64,000 nt of DNA, from contig JAMFTG010000536.1 in the NCBI GenBank assembly GCA_023974075.1, positions 58,893-122,892 on the forward strand, given 5' to 3'. The notes below the pieces were generated by a model. That model saw nothing but the letters and a program-made list of their open reading frames with translations. It made no database searches and was not told the origin of the DNA. This DNA is from Chaenocephalus aceratus. Its lineage: Eukaryota > Chordata > Actinopteri > Perciformes > Channichthyidae. The position numbers and the translations under genes were made by a program. Shown one piece after another: positions 11,855-27,000 of this stretch. The stretch's first letter is position 1, and each line of letters starts with the position of its first letter.

Positions 11855-12029
11855 CTAACTGCGACACATTAACGGGCCCTGAGTGCTGATTTGTCGGCTG
11901 CAGAATCAGGTTGTTCCCGTCGGGCCAGTTGCAGAGGGCATGGTGCAGGTGAAAGGAAACGAGAGGGAGGAACCGATCACACGGAGAGGAGAACGCCAAT
12001 AGAAACCAAAGATGACTGTGTGAAACAAA
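11855..12029 (+). promoter_or_regulatory. Probable plekhg6 promoter / 5' UTR
   Basis: This GC-richer stretch, after a (TCC)n-type run at 11827-11851, directly precedes the first plekhg6 coding exon. No TATA box is obvious. The placement is inferred only from the ATG at 12030 with an in-phase donor. Confidence 0.4.
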
Positions 12030-15000
12030 ATGGATCCAACCAAGCCCAGGTACAGTCTATCATTTTTTTAATTAAAGAACAATTGCTGGTGGTTTTGAGA
12101 TGTGAGTGTGTAATGTTCACTTCAGGTAATCATATCATGTGATCCATTTGTTGTTGTTTTACTGAGGCTATAAAGCTACCAGGAGGCCGGTTTTTACTGA
12201 CCCTTAATCAGTCTTTAAATGGTTTAAAGTGCTGCAATTGCTATATAATCTCCTCTCATCTTGAGTGTGTTACTGTGGGAAACAGACAGTGATTGTAAAC
12301 AGGTATGACACTGTGAGAAAAGCTCTCGTGTTTGATGTTGAACAGAAGTGATCCTCGCTGTGTTTGCTTCCATTCTTCTAACATGGATATGATCGTGAAC
12401 ACCAGTTCCAGCAGTGGACACACACTCCACTTTAATAACACTCACTGCTTTGCGTTTAGCAACAGCAGTGGATATACACGTCTCTTCTCTTATGAGCAAA
12501 TGGTTAAATATCTGCAGTAGCTTCCAGAGAATTGAGACGCATTCTTCGGAGTAAGTCAAGTTACTCAACTCTGCAGCAGGAAATACTTCAGATTGTAATG
12601 ATGCGGTGGGATTAGTGGGAACTACTGTCAGATGAGTCCTGGTGTAACACTCAAACCCGCATTACTGTGTAACTGGAGCTGAAGTGTGTGAGACTTCTGG
12701 TGTCCCTGTCGCTACACTTTCTGCTGCTTTACTGCCTGGTTACCTGATCTGTATTTACTGCGTATCCAGTGGTGTGTGAAGTACTGACATCCTTTACTCA
12801 TGGGAAATGAAAATATTGTGGTAGTGAAAGCTCTGAATTGAAAGTGTTACTTAAGTAAAAGTTCTATTTGTGTTGTTATATATTATTATAATTCTCTAGT
12901 TTGTCAAAGTTGAGTTGAGTAAGTTATTGTAGAATAAAATACTAGTGCAAAATGAGCAAATTACCAAGAGTTAGTGGGTAGATAGTAGAGCAATACTGCC
13001 ACACGTCGAAAAAGCGTATCATGTTATTTTATGTTAAAGAAGAAATGAGTACAAAATACAATGTTTTCCTCAAATCTAGTGGAGTAGAAATATATGGAGA
13101 ATACAATTTTACACAATATTTACAGCAGTTTCTTTTTTTAGTTCCTGGTTACCTGACTAATGAAATTACCTTTATGTACTGCATATTTATAGTGGTCTAT
13201 GTGAAGTACTGACATTCATTAACGTATTGACTTGACTGATGAAGGTCAAAAATAGTTTATTTAAGTAAAATAAGTACAGTTTCTGCTTCTTTACTGCCTG
13301 CTCGATTGATTCAGCTATGTTTATTTACTGCGTCTATAGAGTAGTGTATGAAGATCTGAGATCCTCTACTTTAGGGAAAGTATAAATACTATGGCAGTAA
13401 AAGTATTAAAAAGTACTGTTCTAGCTTGTCAATGTTGATCCAATTAAGTTACTTAGTAAACACTACTGTTCAAAGACTGTAGATGAGTAGTATACACTGC
13501 ATTATGACAAAAAATGATATGTATTTATGTAAAAAGTAGCTAGAAACTACGAGTGCAGTAAAAGTACAATATTTACCTCCAAACTGTACTGGGGGAGAAA
13601 TACTGTATTATGTAGCATAACATAGAAAATACTCAAGTACGATACAATTATGTCAAAATAGTAACACAAATACCTGTACTTTCTACTTCTTACATGTTGA
13701 ACTCAAATACCCGTACTTTCTACTTCTCACATGTTGAACTCAAATACCTGTACTTTCTACTTCTCACATGTTGAACTCAAATACCTGTACTTTCTACTTC
13801 TTACATGTTGAACTCAAATACCTGTACTTTCTACTTCTTACATGTTGAACACAAATACCTGTACTTTCTACTTCTTACATGTTGAACACAAATACCTGTA
13901 CTTTCTACTTCTTACATGTTGAACTCAAATACCTGTACTTTCTACTTCTTACATGTTGAACACAAATACCTGTACTTTCTACTTCTTACATGTTGAACAC
14001 AAATACCTGTACTTTCTACTTCTTACATGTTGAACACAAATACCTGTACTTACTACTTCTTACATGTTGAACTCAAATACCTGTACTTTCTACTTCTCAC
14101 ATGTTGAACTCAAATACCTGTACTTTCTACTTCTTACATGTTGAACTCAAATACCTGTACTTTCTACTTCTCACATGTTGAACTCAAATACCTGTACTTT
14201 CTACTTCTTACATGTTGAACTCAAATACCTGTACTTTCTACTTCTCACATGTTGAACACAAATACCTGTACTTTCTACTTCTCACATGTTGAACTCAAAT
14301 ACCTGTACTTTCTACTTCTCACATGTTGAACTCAAATACCTGTACTTTCTACTTCTTACATGTTGAACACAAATACCTGTACTTTCTACTTCTTACATGT
14401 TGAACACAAATACCTGTACTTTCTACTTCTTACATGTTGAACTCAAATACCTGTACTTACTACTTCTTACATGTTGAACTCAAATACCTGTACTTTCTAC
14501 TTCTCACATGTTGAACTCAAATACCTGTACTTTCTACTTCTTACATGTTGAACTCAAATACCTGTACTTTCTACTTCTCACATGTTGAACACAAATACCT
14601 GTACTTTCTACTTCTCACATGTTGAACACAAATACCTGTACTTTCTACTTCTCACATGTTGAACACAATACCTGTACTTTCTACTTCTCACATGTTGAAC
14701 TCAAATACCTGTACTTTCTACTTCTCACATGTTGAACTCAAATACCTGTACTTTCTACTTCTTACATTTTGAACTCAAATACCTGTACTTTCTACTTCTT
14801 ACATGTTGAACTCAAATACCTGTACTTTCTACTTCTTACATTTTGAACTCAAATACCTGTACTTTCTACTTCTTACATGTTGAACTCAAATACCTGTACT
14901 TTCTACTTCTCATATGTTGAACCCAAAATACCTGTACTTTCTACTTCTCACATGTTGAACACAAATACCTGTACTTTCTACTTCTTACATGTTGAACCCA

Positions 15001-18000
15001 AATACCTGTACTTTCTACTTCTTACATATTGAACACAAATACCTGTACTTTCTACTTCTCACATGTTGAACACAAATACCTGTACTTTCTACTTCTTACA
15101 TGTTGAACCCAAATACCTGCACTTTCTACTTCTTACATGTTGAACCCAAATACCTGTACTTTCTACTTCTTACATGTTGAACACAAATACCTGTACTTTC
15201 TACTTCTCACATGTTGAACACAAATACCTGTACTTTCTACTTCTCACATGTTGAACACAAATACCTGTACTTTCTACTTCTCACATGTTGAACTCAAATA
15301 CCTGTACTTTCTACTTCTCACATGTTGAACTCAAATACCTGTACTTTCTACTTCTTACATTTTGAACTCAAATACCTGTACTTTCTACTTCTTACATGTT
15401 GAACTCAAATACCTGTACTTTCTACTTCTTACATTTTGAACTCAAATACCTGTACTTTCTACTTCTTACATGTTGAAACTCAATACCTGTACTTTCTACT
15501 TCTCACATGTTGAACCCAAATACCTGTACTTTCTACTTCTCACATGTTGAACACAAATACCTGTACTTTCTACTTCTTACATGTTGAACCCAAATACCTG
15601 TACTTTCTACTTCTTACATATTGAACACAAATACCTGTACTTTCTACTTCTCACATGTTGAACACAAATACCTGTACTTTCTACTTCTTACATGTTGAAC
15701 CCAAATACCTGCACTTTCTACTTCTTACATGTTGAACCAAATACCTGTACTTTCTACTTCTTACATGTTGAACACAAATACCTGTACTTTCTACTTCTCA
15801 CATGTTGAACACAAATACCTGTACTTTCTACTTCTCACATGTTGAACCCAATACCTGTACTTTCTACTTCTTACATGTTGAACCCAAATACCTGCACTTT
15901 CTACTTCTTACATGTTGAACCCAAATACCTGTACTTTCTACTTCTTACATGTTGAACACAAATACCTGTACTTTCTACTTCTCACATGTTGAACACAAAT
16001 ACCTGTACTTTCTACTTCTCACATGTTGAACCCAAATACCTGTACTTTCTACTTCTCACATGTTGAACCGAAATACCTGTACTTTCTACTTCTTACATGT
16101 TGAACCCAAATACCTGTAACTTTCTACTTCTTACATGTTGAACTCAAATACCTGTACTTTCTACTTCTCACATGTTGAACACAAATACCTGTACTTTCTA
16201 CTTCTTACATGTTGAACCCAAATACCTGTACTTTCTACTTCTTACATGTTGAACACAAATACCTGTACTTTCTACTTCTCACATGTTGAACACAAATACC
16301 TGTACTTTCTACTTCTCACATGTTGAACCCAAATACCTGTACTTTCTACTTCTTACATGTTGAACTCAAATACCTGTACTTTCTACTTCTCACATGTTGA
16401 ACCCAAATACCTGTACTTTCTACTTCTTACATGTTGAACACAAATACCTGTACTTTCTACTTCTCACATGTTGAACCCAAATACCTGTACTTTCTACTTC
16501 TTACATGTCGAACTCAAATACCTGTACTTTCTACTTCTTACATGTTGAACACAAATACCTGTACTTTCTACTTCTTACATGTTGAACACAAATACCTGTA
16601 CTTTCTACTTCTTACATATTGAACACAAATACCTGTACTTTCTACTTCTCACATGTTGAACCCAAATACCTGTACTTTCTACTTTTACATGTTGAACACA
16701 AATACCTGTACTTTCTACTTCTTACATGTTGAACTCAAATACCTGAACTTTCTACTTCTTACATGTTGAACACAAATACCTGTACTTTCTACTTCTTACA
16801 TGTTGAACTCAAATACCTGAACTTTCTACTTCTTACATGTTGAACACAAATACCTGTACTTTCTACTTCTTACATGTTGAACTCAAATACCTGTACTTTC
16901 TACTTCTCTCATTTCCCAAACAGCTGGTTCCTTTAGTCTGAATGTGGTTTGGTGCGTGATCATTATTCTTTAGAGTCATTGCGTGCCTATTGATTTGAAC
17001 ACGATCCGTGTATCCATCACTTCCTGGTCTTCTCTAAAGAAGAGGGACCAATGGAAACGTTGTCATGTTGCCGTTGTTCAGCATGGAAACATTCATTAGC
17101 TAACAATGACATTATTGTTCTGTTAATATAAAGGGAGGTCAGGTACTCTTTAAAACAGCTGCTAGTTATGGGTACTTTTTACTGAAGTACACTTCAAAGC
17201 CTCTTTACTTTCACTTGAGTAAAGAAGTTTAGTCAGTACTTACTCAAACGTCATTCATTCAATCTCGAGTGGAAGCAGTTTTCTTTTTAAAAACACTTGT
17301 GTAGTAACGAATGATGTGGTGTTTGTTGTATCATTACTTGTTTTGTGTGTATTTTCTTCTTCAGTTTTATGTATTTAAAAGCTAATATTGTGGTTTTGCA
17401 AAGTAGCTTAGGATATACATTTTGACATGCTATTCTCTACAAAGATCAACATCAAATCACCTCAAAATGATCTTTGTTTGAGCTGTTTACACCCAGTAGA
17501 CACGTGGAACAGGTGACAAGCAGACATACCTAAACATGCTTGATTTTAAGGGGTCAGAAGCCAAAAAGGCCTTAACTAATCCTATCATGATTCAGCTTCT
17601 CTTTGTTGCAATACATTGACCACACACAGAGTTCGCCCTGAATAGAAATTCTGAGTGCACCTTTTTAAAAAAGACAACAAAGCACACAATGTCTCTCAGT
17701 ACGTCCTCCACTCTTGTAAAGCTTTGTCTCGTCTATTGTCCTCTGCCCTCACACACACCGTTTCCTGGCAATGAGTAACCCTGTGTTTGTCCTCAGCCTT
17801 TCCTCAAAGGCACCGTATGTAAACAACGGTGGAGGAAATGAGGCTCTGATGGAGGACGCCCCGGGGCCGTGGAGAGACGCTGTGGACGGGGAGAGACAGA
17901 GGGAGGCAGACAGCAGAGATCCAGATGTTGATGTGATCACAGCAGAGGTTAACCGCAGGGGTCAGCAAACAAACACAAGTTCAACACAACCGGATATCAG

Positions 18001-21000
18001 GCAAGTGAAGACTTTCCTCTTTAGCACACGGACACTTAGGACTGGTTTTAAAGTCCCTTTTAAACATCCTCATGGATCCTTCCTGTTACAGAATTGTAAT
18101 TATTGTATGTGTGTTATGTACCCATTCATTGGTATTATTGGTATTGTGATGGAAATGATGACTAAAGCTTAATGCAGTTTCAACCTAATGAAACGTAAAC
18201 TGCTGTATTCTGAAAATGTCATGTCAACGGTTTGACTGATTAGGTCAAATCCCTGGAGTGACCTTTGATGTGTGCGAGTGGTCAACGGATGTTTTTGCAA
18301 GGGGGTTTTATGACCCTACAGCAGGGGTGTCAAACTCAAGGCCCGGGGGCCAAATCCGGCCCTCGACTTCATTTTATGTGGCCCGCAAGAGCTTGCAAAG
18401 AATATCATATGTTTATTACATGGTTGAATGCCGCTTTACAGAAGCACATTGCACATAAACTACATGTCCCACAATGCATCTCATTCTATGAAGTGCACAC
18501 TGAAGAGATTTGCCATTATTTGCCCCAGACTTCTGCTTTCAGATGTAGTTAATTATGAAGTTATTACCCTATCCCATAATAATCCAATGCAGAGGCAATA
18601 ATGTAATATAATACATTATTTTATATATATTAAATATTTATGTATATATAGTCTTAAAGTTTTGCACTGGCTTTTAATACTAGTTGAACATAACATTTTG
18701 ATATTTGTATGTGTTTCTATATGTTTCTAGTTATTGTGCTTTTTATCATCGTTTTATTATTTTACTCCCATTGTGTTATTTTATATGTGTTCCCTGTACA
18801 GCACTTTGGTCAACTGAGGTGGTTTTAAATGTGCAATATAAATAAATAAAGATTGAGATTGAAAGTTACAACCGGCCCTTTGAGTGCAACCATAATGCTA
18901 ATGTGGCCCGCGATGAAATTGAGTTTGACACCCTGCCCTACAGGAAGGACGAGTTAGGATCGGGTGTTATCTGTATCCCTGTTGCTCTGTGTAGGGCGTG
19001 AGTCTTGCACACGGTGCCAGGGGTCTCAGCTGGCCTAACCAAATGTTGTTTAATGTAACTAAGCTTTGATGTCCTCCTAAGAGAGCCTGTTTCACTGAGA
19101 AAGGTACGTGCTCTCTGGAGGAGACGTCATACTTGAAAGTATAAAAGATCCTTATTGCTTTTAATACGAATATTGTGTTGCTGTACGTTTGTTACCTTAC
19201 TGATTATTCTCTCTAGACCACAGCTGATTTTAAAGCTGCTACGACAGTATCTTGTCATTTTACCATATTCTCAGATATGTTGGTTGTTTTTACATCATCA
19301 TTCATTAGGGGTGTAACGGTTCACAAACATTTCGGTTCGGTACGTACCTCGGTTTTTAGGTCACGGTTCGGTTCGGTACGTTTTCGGTACAGCAGAAAAA
19401 AATTATCACAAAACATAACATATTTTTTTTTAATTATTATTAAACTGTGAATAATGTATTCACTCAAATAAATGCAAAATATAATAAAATAAACATTAAG
19501 GTGCAGCATTTCGATGAACTGAAATAATCTGTATTTGAACTGTACTAGCACCTAAGCAGCCAGCTTGACATTATGACTTGCTTGTCATTGTATTTTCATG
19601 TTGTTTAAAGAAAGATGAACTTGTTCACATTGCTTGCCGAAAGGGCAGATCTGCTGGCACTAGCAATGTCTCCTGCTGTGGAGAACACCCTCTCTAGGGA
19701 CAGAGGTAGTAGCAGATACAGCCAGGGTAGCGCTTTGCTAACATGGCAACATAAGGATATTTGCCGTTTGTAATAGCTTTGGCTCGGTCTGAAGTTTTTG
19801 CGAGTGGTGGAGGCTTAAATGCTAGCGGGAGTTGGGTTTGCACTTCAGTCTTTTGGTACCGGTGATATTCACGTTCGGGTGATGCCTTTTCAAATGAGTG
19901 TGCAAGTTTGATGTATTGCCAGCCGCGTAACCAATGTTAGTTGAACAATGCCGACAAACAGCTTTGGTTCGGTCCACCTGTCTTTGTCCGTCATCCTTGA
20001 ACGTAACTGCGAAACCAAAATGTTCCCAAACCGGAGACTTCAATGATGCTGGAGGATTTTCGAGCTCAACTTTATCTGCGTTCGCCATTTCGACAGTTCC
20101 TCAAATTACTGACTACATTTGAACGCATCCCTCTGACCAGCTCGTCCAATGAATTGACTTGCTCGCTCTATGCGTTGAACACTGTAGCCGCGTTCACACT
20201 GCGGTACTTTTCCCACAAAGGTTCATGCGAACTTAGTTCATGCGAACTAAAGAGTTCGCATGAACTAAGTACAGATCGCGTTCACACCGGAATAAGTCCC
20301 TGGGGGTGGATTAGGCAAATGAAGCCGCTGATGTCACTTCTTCTTCGTCTGCTTTGGGTTTACTGGCAGGCCGCAACCCACTTCACGGCGTATACTGCCG
20401 CCCAAAGTCCCCGGCCGGAAGTCCCCGGAGTTGGGGAAGGCTTCAGTAGAAGCTGCTGGGACTCCCAGCAGCTTCTACTGAAGCCTTCCGAGTAAATCGC
20501 CAGAACGCCGACACCTCCTCATCTCCACCGCTCCCATGTTTTATTTTGTGTTGCCATAAGTTAGTCTCTCTGCGTTTCTGCGCTGGGCTAATGCTAATGC
20601 TAATAATGCTAATGAGAGGATAATAAAATGGCGGCTTCACAAAACTTTTTGGGAGTTTTACGGGGCGTGGTTTGCAATCCGCCCAGCCAATCAGGAATAT
20701 AGCTCTTTTCTCAAAAAAGAGCCGCTCGAAAGTCCCTGCTCTCTAGCAGGGACTTTCGAGGGGGTAAAAAGGTTCGCATGAACTACTTTTAGTACCGGCT
20801 CTTTTTGGTGTGAACGCGATCATGAACTAAGTTCGCATGAACCTTTGTGGGAAAAGTACCGCAGTGTGAACGCGGCTATTATGGGAGCAAATTACTCTGA
20901 ATGCTGCGACGCAGCACCTGAGATTACTTCCAAGAAGTTGTTCACGTTCTCAATGTTTTACGTTTAACGTTATATTCGTTCGGTACACACGTGTACCGAA

Positions 21001-24000
21001 CCGAAGGGCCCGTACCGAATAATTTCGGTACGTGTACCGTTACACCCCTATCATTCATGTTTGTTGATTTGTGAAGCCATCTGAGACAAATGTGATTTGT
21101 GATATTGGGCTATATAAATACATTTGAATTGAATTGAAATGTGAGGGTGGAGGCCACTTCCTGTATCAGCAGGGTGACACTTGGTGGAGGAAGTAATCAG
21201 ATCTGTTAATTCATTCAAAGTTTGAGGTTTGGCTCGTTGCTGCTTTGTTGTTAAGTTGAATAATTTATAATGATATAACAACTAGATGGTGCAGAAACAA
21301 GAAATGTCATGGACGCAGTGGTGAAAGAAGTACATAATATTTAACTTGCAATACTCATTTGTTTAAATACTCTGTTACAAGTAAAAGTCCAGCATTCAAA
21401 ATCTTACTTACCAAAAAGTATTGTCATTAAAAATATACTTGACCCAAAGTAAAAATACTCATTATTGGTGAGAACCCATTTCAGATTCATATATAAACAT
21501 AAGACACGTTATACATTATAGGAGTGTGCAAAGTAGTTGCAGTTTCTAATATCTGATATAAGTAGTGTGAGTATTTTTGTCAGGTTTCAGCACTCAGTTA
21601 CAGGCATCAAAGTCTAATAAACCAACCCAGTCTCACGGCATTTCGTGTTATAGTCACAAAATGTATTTAATCTATTGATTCGTGTTCACCAACACGATTT
21701 CCGTGTCACACAGAACGATTTTAAAAGCAATGTATTTCTATTGGTAGTATGTTTCGTGCCTGCACCACGTCTTTGTGTCCGGTCGGGTCTTGGAAGACCG
21801 GAAGCTGTGTGGTTCATAAACACATTGTCTTACTCAATATCTTACCCTAAGCCTAACCATCCCTTTTATTTTAAATTGTATAATGTCGGAGTTTTTTTGC
21901 CGTCCGCGAGGAAAATAAATGGCTCAGAGCCTCAGAATACTGACATCTGTATTTTTTGTCATCTTTTTTTCCTTCTAATTTGTTATTATTTGGTGCAGGC
22001 ACGAAACATAATAATAACCAATAGAAATACTTTGCTTCTAAAATCGTTCTGTGTCAGAAAACTGAAATCTGTATTTTTTTGTATCAGTTTTTCCTTCTAA
22101 TTAGTTATTATTTACATTGCTGTTAACATCGTTCTGTGTGACACGAAAAAAAAAGGGCAAAGTCGTGTTGGTGAAGACGAATCAATAGATTAATTTCGTG
22201 ACTATAACACGAAATGCCGTGAGACTGTGTTGAATAAACACAAGTAATACACACAACTAAAACACAAATACTGATACACATTAATGCAAACAAGTGCTTT
22301 TACTTGTTTATCTTTAAGGAGATTTCGATAAAACACTTTTACCTAAGAGGAATTTGAAATACAGGACTTTTGACTTGCAATGGAATATTTTTACTTTCAG
22401 TATAAAGTGTTAAAAAACTAGGAAATTCAAAGGAATTCTATCTTTTTTTTCAGTAACAGTGAGAGTTGCATTGTCTCATGCACACTATTGAAAGTGTATT
22501 GGTATGCTCTTTGTATTGGACTTCGAATCAGAGGATAGCATGTTCGAGTCCCACTGCATGTCGTTGTGTCCCTGAGACACTTCAAATTGCTGCTGTGGGG
22601 ATTGCCCACAGTACTGAGTATGTCAGTCGCTTTGGATAAAAGCGTCTAACAAGCACCATGTAATGTACTGTGTTTAATCCTCTGGTCCTTTCACATGAAA
22701 GCATAAACGTGGTCTCATATCTCCCTCTTTAGCGGCGGACCAAGCAGAAGGTGGTGACGGACTTTACCACAGTGAGTAAAGGAACTTCTGCAGGAGCCAA
22801 ACCCCGAGCAACGCTGAGTAAAGTGTTCAACCAGGGAGTGTCGGAGAAGAACCCCGAGGTAACGTATTGTCTGCCGCTCATCACCCTGCATGCTGACACG
22901 CTCAGAAAACAGATGCAGACTTGCTTTAGCCGAGTCTGCCCATTCAAACAACGGGAAACACAGCAGCTTGTTCCCTCTGTTGGCACGTTATGTCTGACTG
23001 ACTGCAAGCATTTACCGTACTTTCCGGACTATAAAGCGCACCTGCATATAAGCCGCAGCAGCTAAATTGTCCGTCTGTCTTGCTCTCGTTCCGTCTCTCG
23101 GTTCGTCTCTCGGTTCCACTTTTACTTTGGCGCGCGACCTGTCTCACTCTTTTCCGGCCTCCAGATTTTCCTGCTGGAGCCCGCCGCTTAGAGGTGGCGG
23201 GCGCGGACCGGTCATAGAGCCCATAGAGTTAAAGGTGGTTAATTTGACCTCCTAAATCCATAGATTTAGGAGGTTCCCTAGTGGCCGTTAGCTGTACAAA
23301 AAAATGGGGGAAAAAGTCGCGGCTTATAGTCTGAAAAGTACGGTACACTGATTCTTTATGAAAAGTTTTCCATTTCTCCCCCTTACTTTTTCTCCAATTG
23401 TTGGGAAAATACTGAGTGTCCTCTTCCAACATGAGAGTACATGATAACAAAGGTATCCCAACTGTAGCTGTGAACATGACAGGATGCTTGATGACCTAGA
23501 AGAGCATCAGGACTGTTTGAGGCATGTGATAGCTCTGTGATGAACATGATGATTCAGCCTCTATGGAGATAGACATATGACAAGCATGCTCATTTCTGAC
23601 GTGGAGCTAATCTGAAGTAAACATTGAAGACTGCTTTCTATTCCTCCATCTTGTGACTGTGTGACTGCCTCTCTTGGATATCAGCATGTGAAGGACACTG
23701 CTCAGGAACTAGTTGATGCTCTGTATGTGATGACTCCTTCCATCCTTGAGAGGATCACAGACACATGGATCCTGAGGTTGAAGCTCAAGCCGGTGACGAG
23801 TGATATTTTCCTAACACCAATGCTTCCTGCTCCCGGTGTTTTCTGACCTCAGGAGAAGGGTCAGCTGGACGGGTTGAAGCAGGCTCTCGGGGCCTTCGCT
23901 GTGCCGGTGGATCTGAAGTGGAGATGGAAGGAGGAAAGTCAGGGAAGCACACTGGAGAAAAACTGGACTGATATAGTGCACTCTCACTCAGTAAGCACCC

Positions 24001-27000
24001 TTAACTTAACTGTGTTTCCCTTACTGTGTCAACACATCCAAAGAAAAGGCAAACACCAACAAGGAGTTGGTCCGCTAAGAGCTGTTGATTCATAGTGTGG
24101 TTAGCACTAGCTCAGTCGGTTTGCAAAGCTAGACAAAAACACATACATCAGCCAGACTGTTACATTGTATTTCATTTAGATTAAGCTAACACTATTTACA
24201 GAGTAATCAACACATTCAGGAGATGAAGATTCCTGCAAGTGCATTAGCTTTAAATAAGCCAAACATTTTCAAGTGCTATACTTTTATTTAATATGCACTG
24301 GGGGGCATTCTTCACCATATAGGCATTATATCCCACATAAACCATTCTGCTGCTGCTGCTGCTGTAAATACTCCCAGAGCACTCTGCAGCTGATCGTTCC
24401 CAACACATACTCTATAAACTACCTTTTAAATTACATTTGTATGACTTGTTATAACATTTAAATCTATTGCAGACAAACTAGGGTAGTGGGAAATAATTGA
24501 CTGTTGAATGTGTGGACAATAGAAAACACAATTGAAATGCTTCTCCAAACATCCTCTTCATCATCGTTAAGTATGTTCTCCTTTCCCTCCTCTCTCTCCT
24601 TCCTTGTTGTTCTAATATCAGACCATGTCTAAGATGCAGAGACACCAGCAGGAGGCGCTGTGGGAGTTTGTCCACACTGAGCTCACCTACATCAACAAGC
24701 TCATCATCATCACGGATGTAATGTCCCGTTCTCTACCCGCAGCCATTTAAACAGCTGTTGTGTTCATGCAGAGCTCCGCCCCCTGTTTAACTCAGCTGTG
24801 CGCATTTCCCACAGGTGGTGATCGCAGCTCTTTTCAACCTGCAGCAGCATGGATTCCTCCCTGAGGTCAGTCTGCAGAGCATGCTTATTATCTACACCGG
24901 TCTGTGTTTAGTGATGCAGTGTGAGGTTATGGAGAGGTTGAAGATACATTCATGGGTTCTTTCAAGAGGTGGTTGATGCCGTATATGCTCAAAGTGATAG
25001 TTCAAACCGGAGAGACGTGATGTGAGAATTACATATGTATTGTTTACACGTCATATGAATGAAATGATTGCCATGGTGTTTGGCGATTAGGCCCCGGCTT
25101 GCAGGATAATCATTCAGGAGGGAAAGAACCGCTCCGATGAAATCCCCGGGGTCAAGACACTGGTGGTGGTGATGAGTGGGACCGGTCTGAAGGAGGAAGG
25201 TTTAGCTTTGTCCTGGAGGAGACGGGAGGCGATGACAACTGACAGGGAGGAAGAGCAGGCATTTAAGGAATTTAGCCTGTGCAGCGATTGGCTGCTGAGG
25301 GGTGACGCCCTCGTATTTAATGAGGGGGGGGAGGGAGCAATAGACTGACGTGTTGGGTCTTCCTTATTGAACTTGCGCTAAAGCTTTCATTAGGCAGACT
25401 TTGTAATTGTCCTTTTGTGACAACACCTAGATTTCTGGGCTTTTTCTGCGTTTTTAACATTGAAGTAAAGAAACATCCTGATGTGTTGAATGCACTTGTA
25501 TAAGATATATACTGCATTCCCCTGGTTAAATATGAACTAAGAAAAGTAACACAAGTACTATAAGTGCCATTTTAATCTTCTTAAGTTCCTCAATTTAAAG
25601 CTACTGTGACCTGCCCCACCAGGGAGGGGGAGGGGGGGGGCTGCGATAATAGAAGGGGGTTAGGATACTTAACGCTAACCTGGGTTCCCCAATACGAGCC
25701 CTTAGGACAAGTCACGCAGATAAGAATAAAAGGATGGACAGGGACGCGGCCTCAAGTTCAAATGTTTACAAACGTTTATTATATAAATAATCAAGTAAAA
25801 GTTCAGTAATATAAAATGCAGATTATACAATTTATTCAGCTTTCCCAGTCGACACACCTAAGTTCCACAATTGAAGGCTGGCTCTGACAAGGAGAGACCA
25901 ATTACAATATCACAAATAAAGTGATAGTTAAAAAGTGATTCTTCTGGCCAACTGCTGAGGATTTCCCCAAAACCACAATATCACCAGTGTAGCTGTATTC
26001 AATCAACACTCACTGCAAATCACTCATATCTGCATGCAAAAAGTGCCCAGCAAACCACATGCTCCACTCCACAGTATGGCCAGGATCGTCACTGAAGAAG
26101 TATAAGCAAAATGATAGTAGTAGACCTTGTGGGACAGGGTGGGTCGTTACAAGGAGGGTGCTGTAGCTTTGAAGATTTAAATTACTAGTTTGTACACAGT
26201 ACAACAAACTAGTCAATAAGTAAAACATAGAAGGTAGGCAAAACGGTAGCAAACTAATCCTAAAATAAATGGAGAAAGGAGATTAGAACCTGTATAAAAG
26301 ACTTGTATGAATGTCCTTCAATGTACATACAATTAATCTCCTACCTCTGATGCAAACGCATTCACTCAATCACCACCTCACTGGACACCTCCGCAACGGT
26401 GATTCTCTACAGTCTCTGCTGGGGCCTGTCAAGAAGCCTGGCGTTTACAGGCCACATGTTAACAATTTAGTGGCACACTGAATGTTCTAACAAGTCCTAA
26501 CAGCAGCTTCCCATACCTCGTATAGGGGGAATACACTCCTATCAGCCAGACACCGATAACTGGAACAAGAACACTCGTAATAGTCACAGCTGATTTGGGT
26601 GAGGAGTGAGTGGGCATTTAAAGTGTGGCGGGAGGTGCTGAACTACCTACAGCTGCGCGGTTTCCTTATATGGAAGGGCCAGCTGACGAAAGAGGGGGGG
26701 GGGGGGTGTCTTAAAAGGGCAGTGAAGAAATTATCTGACAGCTAATCTAGAAAACAGTAGCACCGGCTACACTACTATTTATTTCTCCTCCTTTCTATTT
26801 CAGAGACAGATTTACTCCACAACAAGTCTTTAAAATTCACATTTAATACTTCTTCCTTGTCGAATACTAGTGTGATGATTTGGTATGGTGCAGAACTACT
26901 AATCTGGTTTACACAGTATCCACAATTAGTTTCATCACAACGGGCTCTACATGGTGATAAAAGCAGAAAAATATAATAATCTACAATAATATCTCCCTTA

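Larger units (their letters stand above)
19316..21050 (-). mobile_element. hAT transposon with BED zinc-finger relic (1735 bp, nested)
   Basis: Termini TAGGGGTGTAACGGTTCAC and GTACCGTTACACCCCTA are inverted repeats, with the 8-bp target duplication TCATTCAT (19308-19315 and 21051-21058). On the minus strand, 20088-19822 encodes a BED finger: VWEHFGF, CRHCS, LHTHLKRHHP. This DNA-binding domain stands at the N-terminus of hAT transposases. The catalytic part is absent, so the copy is non-autonomous. A second element is nested at 20187-20876. 'cggttcggtacg' repeats fill the ends. Confidence 0.9.

Noticed and set aside
13663..16909. CRISPR-like array of 37-bp repeats
   Set aside because: The units are directly adjacent without spacers, and the genome is clearly vertebrate. 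It is a minisatellite.
18258..18552. Two overlapping ORFs of 66 and 95 codons
   Set aside because: They lie at the left end of a hAT MITE and have no domain.
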